Shown piece by piece: positions 42,317 through 51,293 of a DNA stretch of 64,000 nucleotides. The stretch's first letter is position 1; each line of letters opens with the position of its first letter. The notes under the pieces were generated by a model that was not told where the DNA came from, did no database searches, and saw only the letters and a list, made by a program, of their open reading frames with translations. Made by a program: the position numbers and the translations under genes. Source of the DNA: an uncultured Prevotella sp. (GTDB lineage Bacteria; Bacteroidota; Bacteroidia; Bacteroidales; Bacteroidaceae); contig ONAR01000016.1 of the NCBI GenBank assembly GCA_900315835.1, forward strand, positions 1-64,000, written 5' to 3'.

Positions 42317-43615
42317 ATGCAAAGAAAAGCGTTAACACTCTATGAGCTCAACTCTCTCGTGCGCGACGTCATTGAGACGACGCTCGATGGCGCCTACTGG
42401 GTAGAGGCCGAACTGTCGGAGGCAAGGGAGGTGCATGGGCATTGCTATATGGAACTCGTGCAGAAAGACCTCTTCGGTGCCACGCCCGTGGCCAGGGCTT
42501 CGGCCAAATGCTGGCGCAACACGTGGATAAGGCTGAAGCCGAAGTTTGAGCGCACCACAGGGCAGAGCCTCCACGCAGGCATGAAAGTGATGCTGTTGGT
42601 GACGGCCAATTTCCATGAGGCCTATGGTTTCTCGTGGATTGTGCAGGATATTGACCCGACCTACACCATGGGCGACATGGCCAGGAAACGGCTGGAGATT
42701 ATCAACCAACTGAAGGCCGAGGGCGTGTTTGACATGCAGAAAGGGTTGGAGTTGCCGATGTTCGCGCAGCACATCGCCGTCATCTCGAGCGAGGGTGCCG
42801 CAGGTTATGGCGACTTCTGCAATCAACTGAAGGAGAACGATGAGGGGTTCTGGTTCTACACCGAACTTTTTCCCGCCGTCATGCAGGGTGCCGACGTCGA
42901 GCCGACCGTTATAGCGGCCCTCGACGCCATCAATGACCGCCTCGACGAATTCGACGTGGTGGTGATTATCCGCGGTGGTGGCGCTACGGCCGACATGAGC
43001 GGCTTCGATACACTGAGTTTGGCTGAGAACGTCGCCAATTTCCCCATACCGGTGATTACAGGCATCGGCCACGACCGAGACGAGAGCGTGCTCGATATGG
43101 TGTCGCACACCAGAGTGAAGACGCCGACGGCCGCTGCCGCATTTCTCGTAGACCATCTTGAAGACGTCTGGCTTCACATCAACGACTGTCAGACGCGGCT
43201 GCTCAATGTGGTCAACCGGCGGATGGACTTAGCCAAAGAGCGTCTCAGCCGGTTGGCCGAGCGCATCCCGACGCTGTTCTCGCTGGTGAAGGTACAGCAG
43301 ACCAACCGCGTTGACCGTCTGGCCAACCGCCTCTCTACGCTGATGCACGAACTGCTGATGCATGAACAATACAGGGTGCAGGCATTGGAGCGTGTCATGC
43401 AGCCACTGGCTCAGCAACGGCTGACGACCGAGCGCCATCGGTTGGAGCAACTCGGCATCAGACTGCATTCGGTTGATCCTGCCCTGATGCTGAAGCGCGG
43501 ATACAGCATCACACGCATCAACGGCAAGGCCGTGCGCGACGCCAGCCAACTGAAGACGGGCGACGAAATAGAGACGCAGCTCGAGAAAGGCACCGTCAAG
43601 TCGAAGGTGGTGTAG
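42317..43615 (+). CDS. xseA: Exodeoxyribonuclease VII large subunit
   Basis: The 432-residue nuclease subunit acts with XseB to degrade single-stranded DNA from both ends in repair. An N-terminal OB-fold domain (about residues 5-105, YWVEAELSEAREVHGHCYME) binds DNA. The catalytic domain follows (about 125-330, AVISSEGAAGYGDF, then VVVIIRGGGATADMSGFD and PVITGIGHDRDESVLD). A long coiled coil and the C-terminal segment LKRGYSITRINGKAVRD complete it. Start ATG 42317 places the promoter 31 bp upstream. XseB follows 47 bp later. Confidence 0.95.
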   Translation: MQRKALTLYELNSLVRDVIETTLDGAYWVEAELSEAREVHGHCYMELVQKDLFGATPVARASAKCWRNTWIRLKPKFERTTGQSLHAGMKVMLLVTANFHEAYGFSWIVQDIDPTYTMGDMARKRLEIINQLKAEGVFDMQKGLELPMFAQHIAVISSEGAAGYGDFCNQLKENDEGFWFYTELFPAVMQGADVEPTVIAALDAINDRLDEFDVVVIIRGGGATADMSGFDTLSLAENVANFPIPVITGIGHDRDESVLDMVSHTRVKTPTAAAAFLVDHLEDVWLHINDCQTRLLNVVNRRMDLAKERLSRLAERIPTLFSLVKVQQTNRVDRLANRLSTLMHELLMHEQYRVQALERVMQPLAQQRLTTERHRLEQLGIRLHSVDPALMLKRGYSITRINGKAVRDASQLKTGDEIETQLEKGTVKSKVV

Positions 43616-43662
43616 CGGCAGTTGATAAAAATTTGATTACTAATCCATATATTATATAAGGT

Positions 43663-43851
43663 ATGAAAGAGATTAAATACGAGGAGGCCGTGAAGCAGTT
43701 GGAAGACATCGTGAAGCAACTGGAAAACGGAGAACTGGACCTTGACGACATGAGCAGTGAACTGAAGAAGGCGCAACAGCTCATCAAGATTTGCAAGGAC
43801 CGATTGACAAAAACCGATGAGGAAATCAAGAAAATATTAGAAAATAAATAG
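43663..43851 (+). CDS. xseB: Exodeoxyribonuclease VII small subunit
   Basis: This 62-residue helical protein has the family signature YEEAVKQLEDIVKQLENGEL near the N-terminus, then LDLDDMSSELKKAQQLIKIC. Several XseB copies bind the coiled coil of XseA to form the enzyme. It directly follows xseA, 47 bp apart, and shares its promoter. The length is normal for the family. No terminator is obvious before the ilvE promoter. Confidence 0.93.
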   Translation: MKEIKYEEAVKQLEDIVKQLENGELDLDDMSSELKKAQQLIKICKDRLTKTDEEIKKILENK

Positions 43852-43867
43852 AAAATCGCCAAAATAG

Positions 43868-43898
43868 TTGCAATTTATTATTATTGTTGCTACTTTTG
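43868..43898 (+). promoter_or_regulatory. Promoter of ilvE
   Basis: TTG, a 20-bp gap and TACTTTTG, 37 bp before the ilvE start. Confidence 0.65.
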
Positions 43899-43935
43899 CA
43901 TCGATTTATGATTTTCGGATTAAATTATATACACT

Positions 43936-44952
43936 ATGAAAGATTTAGATTGGGAGAATTTGACCTTCGGTTACCGTAAGACCGACTACAATGTGAGGTG
44001 TTATTATCGTGACGGCAAATGGGGCGAGATTGAGGTGTGTTCCGACGAATACATCAACATGCACATGGCTGCCACCTGCCTTCACTATGGTCAGGAGGCC
44101 TTTGAAGGACTGAAGGCTTACCGTTGTCCCGACGGCAAGGTGCGTATCTTCCGTGTGAAAGACAACGCCGCACGCCTGCAGAGTACCTGCGACGGCATCG
44201 TGATGCCAAAGGTGCCTACAGAGATGTTTGAGGAAATGGTGAAGAAGGTGGTGCGCCTCAATCAGGAGTGGATACCTACTTATGAGAGTGGTGCTACGCT
44301 GTATATCCGCCCGCTGCTCATCGGCATCAGCCCGCAGGTTGGCGTTCATCCGTCCAAGGACTACCTGTTCCTGATCTTCGTCACACCTGTTGGCCCGTAC
44401 TTCAAGGGTGGTTTTGCCTGCAACAAGTACGCCATCGTGCGTCAGTGGGACCGCTCGGCTCCACTGGGTACCGGTATCTACAAGGTAGGCGGTAACTACG
44501 CCGCTTCTCTGCGTGCCCATGTCTTCGCAGCCAGCAAGGGCTATGGTTCCGAGTTCTATCTCGACGCTAAGGAAAAGAAATATGTCGATGAATGCGGCGC
44601 CGCCAACTTCTTCGGCATCAAGAACAACACCTATGTGACACCGAAGAGCACGAGCATTCTGCCCTCCATCACCAACAAGAGCCTCATGCAGTTGGCTGAG
44701 GATCTGGGTCTGAAGGTGGAGCGTCGTCAGATTCCCGAAGAGGAGTTGCCGACATTCGAAGAGGCCGGTGCATGCGGCACAGCCGCCGTTATCTCGCCCA
44801 TCAGCGAGCTCGACGACCTTGACACCGGCAAGACCTACCGTTTCGGTGACAAGCCGGGACCCTGGTCGACAAAGCTCTACGAGACGCTGCGCGGCATCCA
44901 GTACGGTACCATCGAGGACAAGCACGGATGGACGACCGTCGTGATTGAGTAA
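43936..44952 (+). CDS. ilvE: Branched-chain-amino-acid aminotransferase
   Basis: The 338-residue fold-type IV PLP enzyme interconverts leucine, isoleucine and valine with their 2-keto acids, using glutamate. The eukaryotic-like (type II) branch is indicated by the LHYGQEAFEGLKAYRCPDGK start of the active-site region (about residue 54), YIRPLLIGISPQVG near 120 and GIYKVGGNYAASL near 180 holding the PLP lysine. EAGACGTAAVISPI near residue 275 binds the phosphate of the cofactor. The gene has its own promoter and a strong terminator, so it is a single-gene unit. Confidence 0.95.
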   Translation: MKDLDWENLTFGYRKTDYNVRCYYRDGKWGEIEVCSDEYINMHMAATCLHYGQEAFEGLKAYRCPDGKVRIFRVKDNAARLQSTCDGIVMPKVPTEMFEEMVKKVVRLNQEWIPTYESGATLYIRPLLIGISPQVGVHPSKDYLFLIFVTPVGPYFKGGFACNKYAIVRQWDRSAPLGTGIYKVGGNYAASLRAHVFAASKGYGSEFYLDAKEKKYVDECGAANFFGIKNNTYVTPKSTSILPSITNKSLMQLAEDLGLKVERRQIPEEELPTFEEAGACGTAAVISPISELDDLDTGKTYRFGDKPGPWSTKLYETLRGIQYGTIEDKHGWTTVVIE

Positions 44953-44989
44953 AAGAAAGTGAACCCCAGCAATGGTGCCAAAGCGATAG

Positions 44990-45032
44990 AAAGCCGGCAA
45001 AACTCATCAGTATCAGAAGTCTTGCCGGCTTT
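44990..45032 (+). terminator. Terminator of ilvE
   Basis: AAAGCCGGCAA pairs with TTGCCGGCTTT around a 21-base loop and is followed by TTCGC. It begins 38 bp after the ilvE stop, between convergent genes, so it may serve both. Confidence 0.78.
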
Positions 45033-45069
45033 CGCATGTATGGATGTTGTCCTGCTTAATCTTCTTTGC

Positions 45070-45693
45070 CTACTTGATTTTCTTTATTACCCTTGCAGGC
45101 GCACCGACGGCAACGCTGTAAGGCGGTATGTCGTGTGTGACAACCGCATTGGCCCCAATGACGCTGCAGCGACCGATGGTGACATTTTCCAGTATGCAAA
45201 CATTCTCACCAATCCAGACATTGTCCTCAATGATGATTGGACCTTTCGAACAGATGTCGCGCTTGGCAACGGGGGTGCCGATGTCGTCAGTTGTACCATG
45301 AGAATGGTCCTCTATCAGCACATGTGAGCCAACCATTACATCGTTGCCAATAACAATCTTGTTAAAGCAACCAATGTGACAATTGTAATTGAACGAGACA
45401 TTGTTGCCGATGATGAGCTGGGGTTGGTATTTTATCCCATTATATTTACCAATGCAATCCATTCTCATCCCCGGAGAAGCCTTGAAGTTATCACCAATCT
45501 GCATGAATTGCTCGTATCGAAGATGGAAAGGTAATTTGATAGACAGGCCTCCCCCGCAAGATTTGAACCGGGTAGAGGCCCTCAGGTTCAAATATTTAAA
45601 TTGCATCTTCATCCATATCCCATGCACACCTGACAAGATGAGGTCAAGGGGGAAGATCACTATTTTAACTATCTGTTTGACAGGTTTCTTCAT
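45070..45693 (-). CDS. Hexapeptide-repeat O-acetyltransferase
   Basis: The 207-residue protein has a left-handed beta-helix built from hexapeptide turns between about residues 90 and 200 (IIGNNVSFNYNCHIGCFNKI, then IVIGNDVMVGSHVLIED). The loop HSHGTTDDIGTPV and a final VVTHDIPPYSVAVGAPARV are standard for acetyltransferases acting on sugars of capsules or O-antigens. A basic, partly hydrophobic N-terminus (VKQIVKIVIFPLDLILSGVH) may bind the membrane. It stands alone, away from any polysaccharide cluster. A -7-like box (TATTTTTG, minus strand) lies at 45831-45838. Confidence 0.88.
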   Translation of the reverse strand: MKKPVKQIVKIVIFPLDLILSGVHGIWMKMQFKYLNLRASTRFKSCGGGLSIKLPFHLRYEQFMQIGDNFKASPGMRMDCIGKYNGIKYQPQLIIGNNVSFNYNCHIGCFNKIVIGNDVMVGSHVLIEDHSHGTTDDIGTPVAKRDICSKGPIIIEDNVWIGENVCILENVTIGRCSVIGANAVVTHDIPPYSVAVGAPARVIKKIK

Positions 45694-45942
45694 CGTTTAT
45701 TATCGCACCACATGATTTACAGTAGTTTGCGTCACCGCTGACGCGAGCCGGCTTATGTTTTGGTCACACCAGAAATACCATCCATCCCTGTGGTGCGAAA
45801 GCAAATAAATGGTAAATCTGATTAACATTGCAAAAATACAAATATTATTCGATATAGCCTATCCATGCTGACGATTTTTTAGTGGCTAAGTTATTTGCCA
45901 TGAGTTTCGTGGCTAAAATTAGTTCATTCCAGTTTTATTTCG

Positions 45943-45950
45943 TAGCTTTG
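45943..45950 (+). promoter_or_regulatory. -7 box of nhaC
   Basis: TAGCTTTG matches TAnnTTTG and lies 26 bp before the nhaC start. The -33 region is poor. Confidence 0.55.
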
Positions 45951-45976
45951 CGGCAGTAATTGCAAGAAAGAGGAAT

Positions 45977-47419
45977 ATGCTTAAATACATACTGTCCATT
46001 ACCCCGGTAGCCTTCCTGATTGTCTTCCTGTCCATTGTCATCCGTGTGTATGGCATTGACGCGTTGTCAGGGCCGAGCCAGTTGGTGCTTATCGTCTCCA
46101 CCGGCATCGCCGTTCTCATCGCCATACTTTATTTCCATAGCACATGGAAGGAACTGGAAGGGGAGATCAACCGCTCCATCGGCAGCATCGGGTCGCCAAT
46201 TGTCATCCTGTTGCTTATCGGACTGCTGTCGGGTACATGGATGGTGAGCGGCATCGTACCCATGCTCATCTACTACGGCATGCAGATCATCAATCCCCAC
46301 GTATTCCTCATCACGAGCTGTCTCATCAGCGCCATCGTATCGGTGATGACCGGCAGCTCTTGGACGACGGTCGCCACCATTGGTGTCGCCCTCATGGGCA
46401 TCGGCAAGGCTGAGGGCTTCAGCGACGGTTGGACGGCAGGCGCCATTCTCTCCGGTGCTTATTTCGGCGATAAGATGTCGCCATTGTCCGATACCACCGT
46501 CCTTGCCTCTTCGCTCTGCGGTACACCGTTGTTCACACATATCAAGTATATGACGATAACAACCGTTCCCGCCTTTACCATCACGCTGATCATCTTCCTC
46601 GTAGCCGGTTTCCTCGTTCCGTCAACAGGCGCTATCGATACCTCGCTGTTCACTACCGCCTTGTCGTCGAAATTCAACCTCAGTCTCTGGCTTCTGCTGG
46701 TACCTATAGCGACGGGCTGGATGATCTATAGGAAGATGCCTGCCATCATCGTGCTCTTCGTCTCATCGTTGCTTGCCGTCATCTTCGCCGTCATCTTCCA
46801 ACCGCAAGTTCTTGCCGAGGTGAGTGGAGTAGGGAAGCGCGTTGTCGGTTCGATACCTTCGGCTGTGGTACTTTTCAAGGGTGCGATGGTCAGCGGCTTC
46901 GGATCGACCGCCATCGACAGCGGCTTCAAGCCTGTCAACGACCTGCTTGCCACGCGGGGCATGGCGGGAATGCTCAATACCGTTTGGATTATCCTCTGCG
47001 CCATCTGCTTCGGCGGCGTACTCAAAGCCAGCGGCATGTTGGCCAACATCGTCAGTCTGGTCATCCCGCTCACCAAGACACGCGGGGGGTTGGTAGCCTC
47101 AACCGTCTTCTCCGGTATCTTCTTCAATGCCACGGCAGCCGACCAGTTCCTCTCCATCATGCTCAATGCCAGCATGTTTGGTGAAATCTATAAAAAGGAA
47201 GGCTATGAGCCGCGCCTACTGAGCCGGAGCATCGAGGACTCAAGCACCGTGACCTCTGTCCTCATTCCTTGGAGCACCTGCGGCATGACGCAGTCCACGG
47301 TACTCAACGTGCCGACGCTCACTTATCTGCCTTATTGCTTCTTCAATATTCTCGCGCCCATCACCAGCATCATCATTGCCGCTACCGGGTTTAAGATTTA
47401 CAGGAAGGTCAAATCATAG
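45977..47419 (+). CDS. nhaC: NhaC-type Na+/H+ antiporter
   Basis: The 480-residue polytopic protein of the NhaC family (about 11-12 helices) swaps Na+ for protons, or in some members imports arginine or lactate in exchange with a partner solute. Family features are the SVMTGSSWTTVATIGVALMG stretch near residue 115 and the GAYFGDKMSPLSDTTVLASS loop near residue 155 that is essentially diagnostic. DSSTVTSVLIPWSTCG near 420 is the second conserved loop. It has its own promoter and terminator. Alternative substrates cannot be excluded. Confidence 0.9.
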   Translation: MLKYILSITPVAFLIVFLSIVIRVYGIDALSGPSQLVLIVSTGIAVLIAILYFHSTWKELEGEINRSIGSIGSPIVILLLIGLLSGTWMVSGIVPMLIYYGMQIINPHVFLITSCLISAIVSVMTGSSWTTVATIGVALMGIGKAEGFSDGWTAGAILSGAYFGDKMSPLSDTTVLASSLCGTPLFTHIKYMTITTVPAFTITLIIFLVAGFLVPSTGAIDTSLFTTALSSKFNLSLWLLLVPIATGWMIYRKMPAIIVLFVSSLLAVIFAVIFQPQVLAEVSGVGKRVVGSIPSAVVLFKGAMVSGFGSTAIDSGFKPVNDLLATRGMAGMLNTVWIILCAICFGGVLKASGMLANIVSLVIPLTKTRGGLVASTVFSGIFFNATAADQFLSIMLNASMFGEIYKKEGYEPRLLSRSIEDSSTVTSVLIPWSTCGMTQSTVLNVPTLTYLPYCFFNILAPITSIIIAATGFKIYRKVKS

Positions 47420-47436
47420 ATATAATGGCAAAAGAC

Positions 47437-47471
47437 AAAAGGCCCACCCAATAACGCTGGGTGGGCCTTTT
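47437..47471 (+). terminator. Terminator of nhaC
   Basis: A perfect 14-bp stem (AAAAGGCCCACCCA paired with TGGGTGGGCCTTTT) with a 7-base loop, 18 bp after the nhaC stop. It has a T-run on both strands. Confidence 0.92.
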
Positions 47472-47498
47472 GGCATAGTCAGATGATGCTTTCGACTA

Positions 47499-47711
47499 TC
47501 AGAAGTTAATGTTCACCTTGTATTCGGGGATAATCTTCACGTCCTTGATGTCGACCACCGGGCCTTTGGAGAAGTCGATGTTCTTTGTCTGCTGGCTCAG
47601 GTCGCGCTTGACAAACTCCAAGTTGCCGTCGAGCGGCCGCACATAGAACGTCATGTCCTGCTTGTGCATCATATCCTTGTAGCGCTTCAGCCCAGTCGTT
47701 GAGAAAGGCGT
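47499..47711 (-). pseudogene. C-terminal remnant of an unidentified protein
   Basis: A minus-strand frame of about 70 codons (product includes TTGLKRYKDMMHKQDMTFYV, and ends VDIKDVKIIPEYKVNINF) closes at TGA 47499. Codon use is like that of real genes, and the ending strand-like sequence looks like a protein C-terminus. There is no start codon. Upstream of it (higher coordinates) the frame runs straight into the GACTTCAGG repeat block at 47719, where coding character stops. It appears to be the tail of a gene whose front was lost. I do not recognise the family. Confidence 0.55.
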
Positions 47712-47718
47712 GGATGAT

Positions 47719-47788
47719 AATGACTGGACTTCAGGACTTCAGGACTTCAGGACTTCCGGACTTCTGTCTTCCGGACTTCTAATAACTC
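47719..47788. repeat. GACTTCAGG / GACTTCCGG repeat block
   Basis: TAATGACTGGACTTC is followed by GGACTTCA units repeated in 9-bp steps (about three exact GGACTTCAG copies), then GGACTTCCGGACTTCTGTCT and CTAATAACTC. This is the same family as the GAAGTCC repeats at 32.6 and 33.0 kb, in inverted orientation. It ends 3 bp before the stop of the EamA gene at 47791. Confidence 0.8.
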
Positions 47789-47790
47789 TC

Positions 47791-48672
47791 CTAACTCTTC
47801 GGCGTTCCCTTATTGGCTAAGAACACGCCGACAAGAATGAATAAACTGCCGAGCGAGGCCATCCATGTCATATGCTCATGCAACACAATGCCACTGGTGA
47901 CCATTGTGCTGATTGGGTTGAGGTAGATGTAGTTGCTGGCCGTCAGCGCACCAAGCCGCTTGCTCACGAAGCTCCATAAGGCAAAGCAAGTGAAGCTGGC
48001 GATGAGTCCGAGAAATAGCAGGTTGCCGGCGACGATGGGGTGGGTGAGACCCGACAATGGAAACGACCATGGCTTCACCAAAAAGACCGGAAGCACCGTG
48101 AGAAGACCATAGAAAAACACCTTACGCGTGAGAAATACCACATTGTAATGGCTCATACGCCGCAGCAACAGACTGTAAGTGGCCCAACACAAAGCCGCAG
48201 ACAGTGCGAGGATATCGCCTAATGGATTAATCTTCAAATAAATATGTCCATTAAATACCACCAACGACACACCTACCGTTGCAGCCAGCGAACCGAAGAT
48301 AAGTGGGCGGCTCGCCTTAACATCTTTGTAGACGAGCAGCGCCAATAGCGTGGTGAGCAACGGCGCCGTACAGACGATGATGGACACATTATTGACATAG
48401 CCCACCTTGACAGCAACGTTCTCGGTGATGAAATAAAGCGAGCCGCCTGTGATGCCCAACACCACCAGCCGCAACTCGTCGGCCACGTTGTCGGCCCACA
48501 GTTTATGAGGCGAGATGAGCCAAATGCAGGCATACGCCAAAAGAAAGCGCACGAAGAATATTTCGTGCGCTTGCATGCCGTGATTGAGCAGTACCTTGGA
48601 GTTGACAAACGTCACGCCCCACGTCAGCACCACTACCACGGCAAGTAGATGGTAAGGCCACCGCCTTGGCAT
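47791..48672 (-). CDS. EamA/DMT-superfamily transporter
   Basis: The 293-residue protein has ten membrane helices in two EamA repeats (about residues 5-140 and 150-285), the drug/metabolite transporter layout. LTWGVTFVNSKVLLNHGMQA at the start and ALCWATYSLLLRRM in the middle are the repeat openings. Members export amino acids, nucleotides or other metabolites; the substrate here is unknown. It lies 3 bp after a coiled-coil lipoprotein gene, so the two share a transcript. Codon use is ordinary. Confidence 0.88.
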   Translation of the reverse strand: MPRRWPYHLLAVVVVLTWGVTFVNSKVLLNHGMQAHEIFFVRFLLAYACIWLISPHKLWADNVADELRLVVLGITGGSLYFITENVAVKVGYVNNVSIIVCTAPLLTTLLALLVYKDVKASRPLIFGSLAATVGVSLVVFNGHIYLKINPLGDILALSAALCWATYSLLLRRMSHYNVVFLTRKVFFYGLLTVLPVFLVKPWSFPLSGLTHPIVAGNLLFLGLIASFTCFALWSFVSKRLGALTASNYIYLNPISTMVTSGIVLHEHMTWMASLGSLFILVGVFLANKGTPKS

Positions 48673-48675
48673 GTG

Positions 48676-49575
48676 CTACAGTTTGATAACTAAGTACTTA
48701 CTGACGCTCCAGAAGATGGAGGCATCCTTGATGTGGAGGGTTGAGGTACCGTTGTTGTTCTTCACAATCTCGTAGGAGTCCGACGGCATCTGCGTCATGA
48801 TCTTCGGATCAGACGAATTGAGACGGATATCGTTGTAGTTGCGGATATCGACACGCGAGAAGCCGGTGGCATTGAGGTTGGATACATTAACCTTCTTCTT
48901 GGCCAGGAAACCGCCCTTGATGATGCCCTTGGCCTTCAGTTCCTTGGAAGTGCCAATGACCACGAAGCCCGTGTGGAGTGAGGCATCCTGCTCGGCGATG
49001 GTCGTCTGCTGTGTCTCTACGGTCTTACGCTGCGTCTCTACGGTTTGGTTGAGTTGTGTGTTGGTTGTCGTGAGACTGTTGACGTTCTTTGTGAGCTCGG
49101 CGATGTTGGCATCCTTGTCATTGAGTTGCTTCTGCAGTTCAGCAATCTTAGCATCTTTCTCGTTGAGCTGCGCCTTGTAGTTGGCGATGAGTTTGGCAAT
49201 ACGCTGACCGTAAGCCGACTTGTTGCCTGCCACTTCCGCCTCAAGTTCAGCGATGCGGTCACGCTGGCGCTGGAGCAACTGACCGAGGTTCTGCAACTGG
49301 GCCTGCAGCTCGGCTTTATTGAAATGACCGTGCTCGGGTGAGTCCATCTCCTTGATGATGCCTTCCTGTGCCGAGATACTGTCGAGACCGGTCGACATGA
49401 CGTTGACAAAGTCGGTCATCTGACGGATATCGTCTTGATGCAGACTGTCGGCGCGTGAAAGGGAATCAAGTTGTGACTGAAGCTCTGATTTGCTTGCACC
49501 TTTATTACAGCCCGTGAACGCAGTCCCCATGAGGAAAGCGAACAGGCTGAGAATGATAATCTTCCTTGCTTTCAT
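48676..49575 (-). CDS. Coiled-coil lipoprotein, possibly Cbp1-like adhesin
   Basis: This 299-residue protein has a lipoprotein signal (residues 1-22, AFTGCNKG) and a long coiled coil from about residue 30 to 205. Heptads are visible in ELQAQLQNLGQLLQRQRDRI and in IAELQKQLNDKDANIAEL, which includes a short near-repeat (KDAKIAELQKQLN then KDANIAELTKNVN), and in TVETQRKTVETQQTTIAEQ. A globular C-terminal domain of about 95 residues follows (FVVIGTSKELKAKGIIKGGF). The architecture resembles Bacteroides proteins annotated as Cbp1-type collagen-binding adhesins, but I cannot confirm binding. It is outer-membrane or periplasmic. A minus-strand -7 box (TAAATTTG, 49605-49612) lies 29 bp upstream. Confidence 0.7.
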   Translation of the reverse strand: MKARKIIILSLFAFLMGTAFTGCNKGASKSELQSQLDSLSRADSLHQDDIRQMTDFVNVMSTGLDSISAQEGIIKEMDSPEHGHFNKAELQAQLQNLGQLLQRQRDRIAELEAEVAGNKSAYGQRIAKLIANYKAQLNEKDAKIAELQKQLNDKDANIAELTKNVNSLTTTNTQLNQTVETQRKTVETQQTTIAEQDASLHTGFVVIGTSKELKAKGIIKGGFLAKKKVNVSNLNATGFSRVDIRNYNDIRLNSSDPKIMTQMPSDSYEIVKNNNGTSTLHIKDASIFWSVSKYLVIKL

Positions 49576-49697
49576 ACCTTAAACGATTTAAAGTTAACGT
49601 GCTGCAAATTTATGGAAATATGATAGACAATGTACCATTTGACCATTGTTTTTACTATTTTTTATGATTTGCCTCATCGTTTGTCCACATTTCGCTA

Positions 49698-49705
49698 TAA
49701 CTTTG
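49698..49705 (+). promoter_or_regulatory. -7 box of the GNAT-nitrilase gene
   Basis: TAACTTTG matches TAnnTTTG and ends 31 bp before the start at 49737. No well-spaced -33 box is evident. Confidence 0.55.
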
Positions 49706-49736
49706 TAGTCGGAAAGGATTATATCATAGCATTTTT

Positions 49737-51293
49737 ATGGACACGGCACGAAAGATCAACAAAGTGGAGCTGCGAAATCTTCGCATGGAGGATTACGACC
49801 AACTCGCCAAGTCGTTCAGGCGCATCTATGCCAATCACGACGTTTTTTGGACGCATAAGCAAATCAAGAAACTCATCACCATATTCCCCGAGGGACAGGT
49901 CGTCATCATTGCCGACGACAAGATTGTGGGCTGCGCGCTGAGCATCATTGTGGATTACAACATGGTGCAGGGCGACCACACCTATGCGCAGGTGACGGGC
50001 AACGAGACCTTCGACACCCACAATCCAAACGGTAACATTCTTTATGGCATCGAGGTGTTTATCCACCCCGACTACCGTGGACTCAGATTGGGCCGCCGTA
50101 TGTATGAGTACCGCAAGGAACTCTGCGAGAAACTCAACCTGAAGGCCATCATGTTTGGCGGGCGCATACCCAACTACCACAAGTATGCCGACAAGATGAG
50201 GCCGAAGGAATATATCGAGAAGGTGCGCTCGCGTGAGATTTACGATCCGGTGCTCAACTTCCAACTGTCTAACGATTTCCACGTGCGACGCGTGATACGC
50301 AACTATCTGCCCAATGATGAGGAGTCGTGCCACTGCGCCTGCCTGCTGCAGTGGGACAATATCTATTATCAGCCGCCAACCGAACAGAAGAAGGTGGAGC
50401 GCAAGCCGACGGTCAGACTTGGTATGGTGCAATGGCAGATGCGACCCTACAAGGATGTAGACGACCTGATGGAGCAGGTGGAGTTCTTCGTTGACTCAGT
50501 GTCGAGCTACAAAGCCGACTTCGTTGTCTTCCCAGAATATTTCAACGCACCGCTCATGGCGCCGTTCAACAAGATGGGAGAGGCCCAGAGCATCCGCGCT
50601 TTGGCGCAGTATACCGAGAAGATACGTGACCGGTTCCGCGAATTCGCCATCAGCTACAACATCAACATCATTACAGGTTCGATGCCGCTGATCAAGGATG
50701 ACGGCGCACTCTACAATGTCGGCTTCCTTTGCCGCAGAGACGGTTCGATAGGTATGTACGAGAAAATCCACGTCACCCCCGATGAGAAGAAATACTGGGG
50801 CCTGAGTGCCGGCAATTCGGTGCAGACATTCGACACCGACTGCGGCCGCATCGGTATCTTGATTTGCTATGATGTTGAGTTCCCTGAATTGTCGCGTCTC
50901 ATGGCCAACAAAGGTATGCAGATACTCTTCGTGCCTTTTATGACCGACACCCAAAACGCCTATACGCGTGTCAGGGTCTGCGCACAGGCCAGAGCCATTG
51001 AGAATGAATGCTACGTGGCTATTGCCGGTAGCGTAGGCAACCTGCCGAAGGTGCAGAACATGGATATACAATATGCGCAGTCGGCGGTATTCACGCCGTG
51101 CGACTTCGCCTTCCCTTATGACGGACGACGCGCCGAGGCTACGCCCAACACCGAGATGATTCTCGTGGCCGATGTCGACCTCAATCAACTCAATGAACTC
51201 CACACCTACGGCAGCGTGCGCAATCTGCGCGACCGCCGCAACGACCTCTATGAGTTGCGGTTTAAGGGTGCGACGAAACAAGCGGAAGATTAG
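49737..51293 (+). CDS. Fused GNAT acetyltransferase and carbon-nitrogen hydrolase
   Basis: The 518-residue protein has two domains. Residues about 10-170 are a GNAT acetyltransferase (VELRNLRMEDYDQLAKSFRR, IEVFIHPDYRGLRLGRRMYE with the CoA-binding R/G-x-x-R/G-R). Residues about 225-500 are a nitrilase-superfamily amidohydrolase with the catalytic triad Glu in FVVFPEYFNAP, Lys in YEKIHVTPDEKKYWG and Cys in GRIGILICYDVEFPEL. Such fusions are known in several phyla, but the physiological substrate is not established. It overlaps the convergent TrmH-like gene by 4 bp at the stop codons. Confidence 0.93.
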   Translation: MDTARKINKVELRNLRMEDYDQLAKSFRRIYANHDVFWTHKQIKKLITIFPEGQVVIIADDKIVGCALSIIVDYNMVQGDHTYAQVTGNETFDTHNPNGNILYGIEVFIHPDYRGLRLGRRMYEYRKELCEKLNLKAIMFGGRIPNYHKYADKMRPKEYIEKVRSREIYDPVLNFQLSNDFHVRRVIRNYLPNDEESCHCACLLQWDNIYYQPPTEQKKVERKPTVRLGMVQWQMRPYKDVDDLMEQVEFFVDSVSSYKADFVVFPEYFNAPLMAPFNKMGEAQSIRALAQYTEKIRDRFREFAISYNINIITGSMPLIKDDGALYNVGFLCRRDGSIGMYEKIHVTPDEKKYWGLSAGNSVQTFDTDCGRIGILICYDVEFPELSRLMANKGMQILFVPFMTDTQNAYTRVRVCAQARAIENECYVAIAGSVGNLPKVQNMDIQYAQSAVFTPCDFAFPYDGRRAEATPNTEMILVADVDLNQLNELHTYGSVRNLRDRRNDLYELRFKGATKQAED

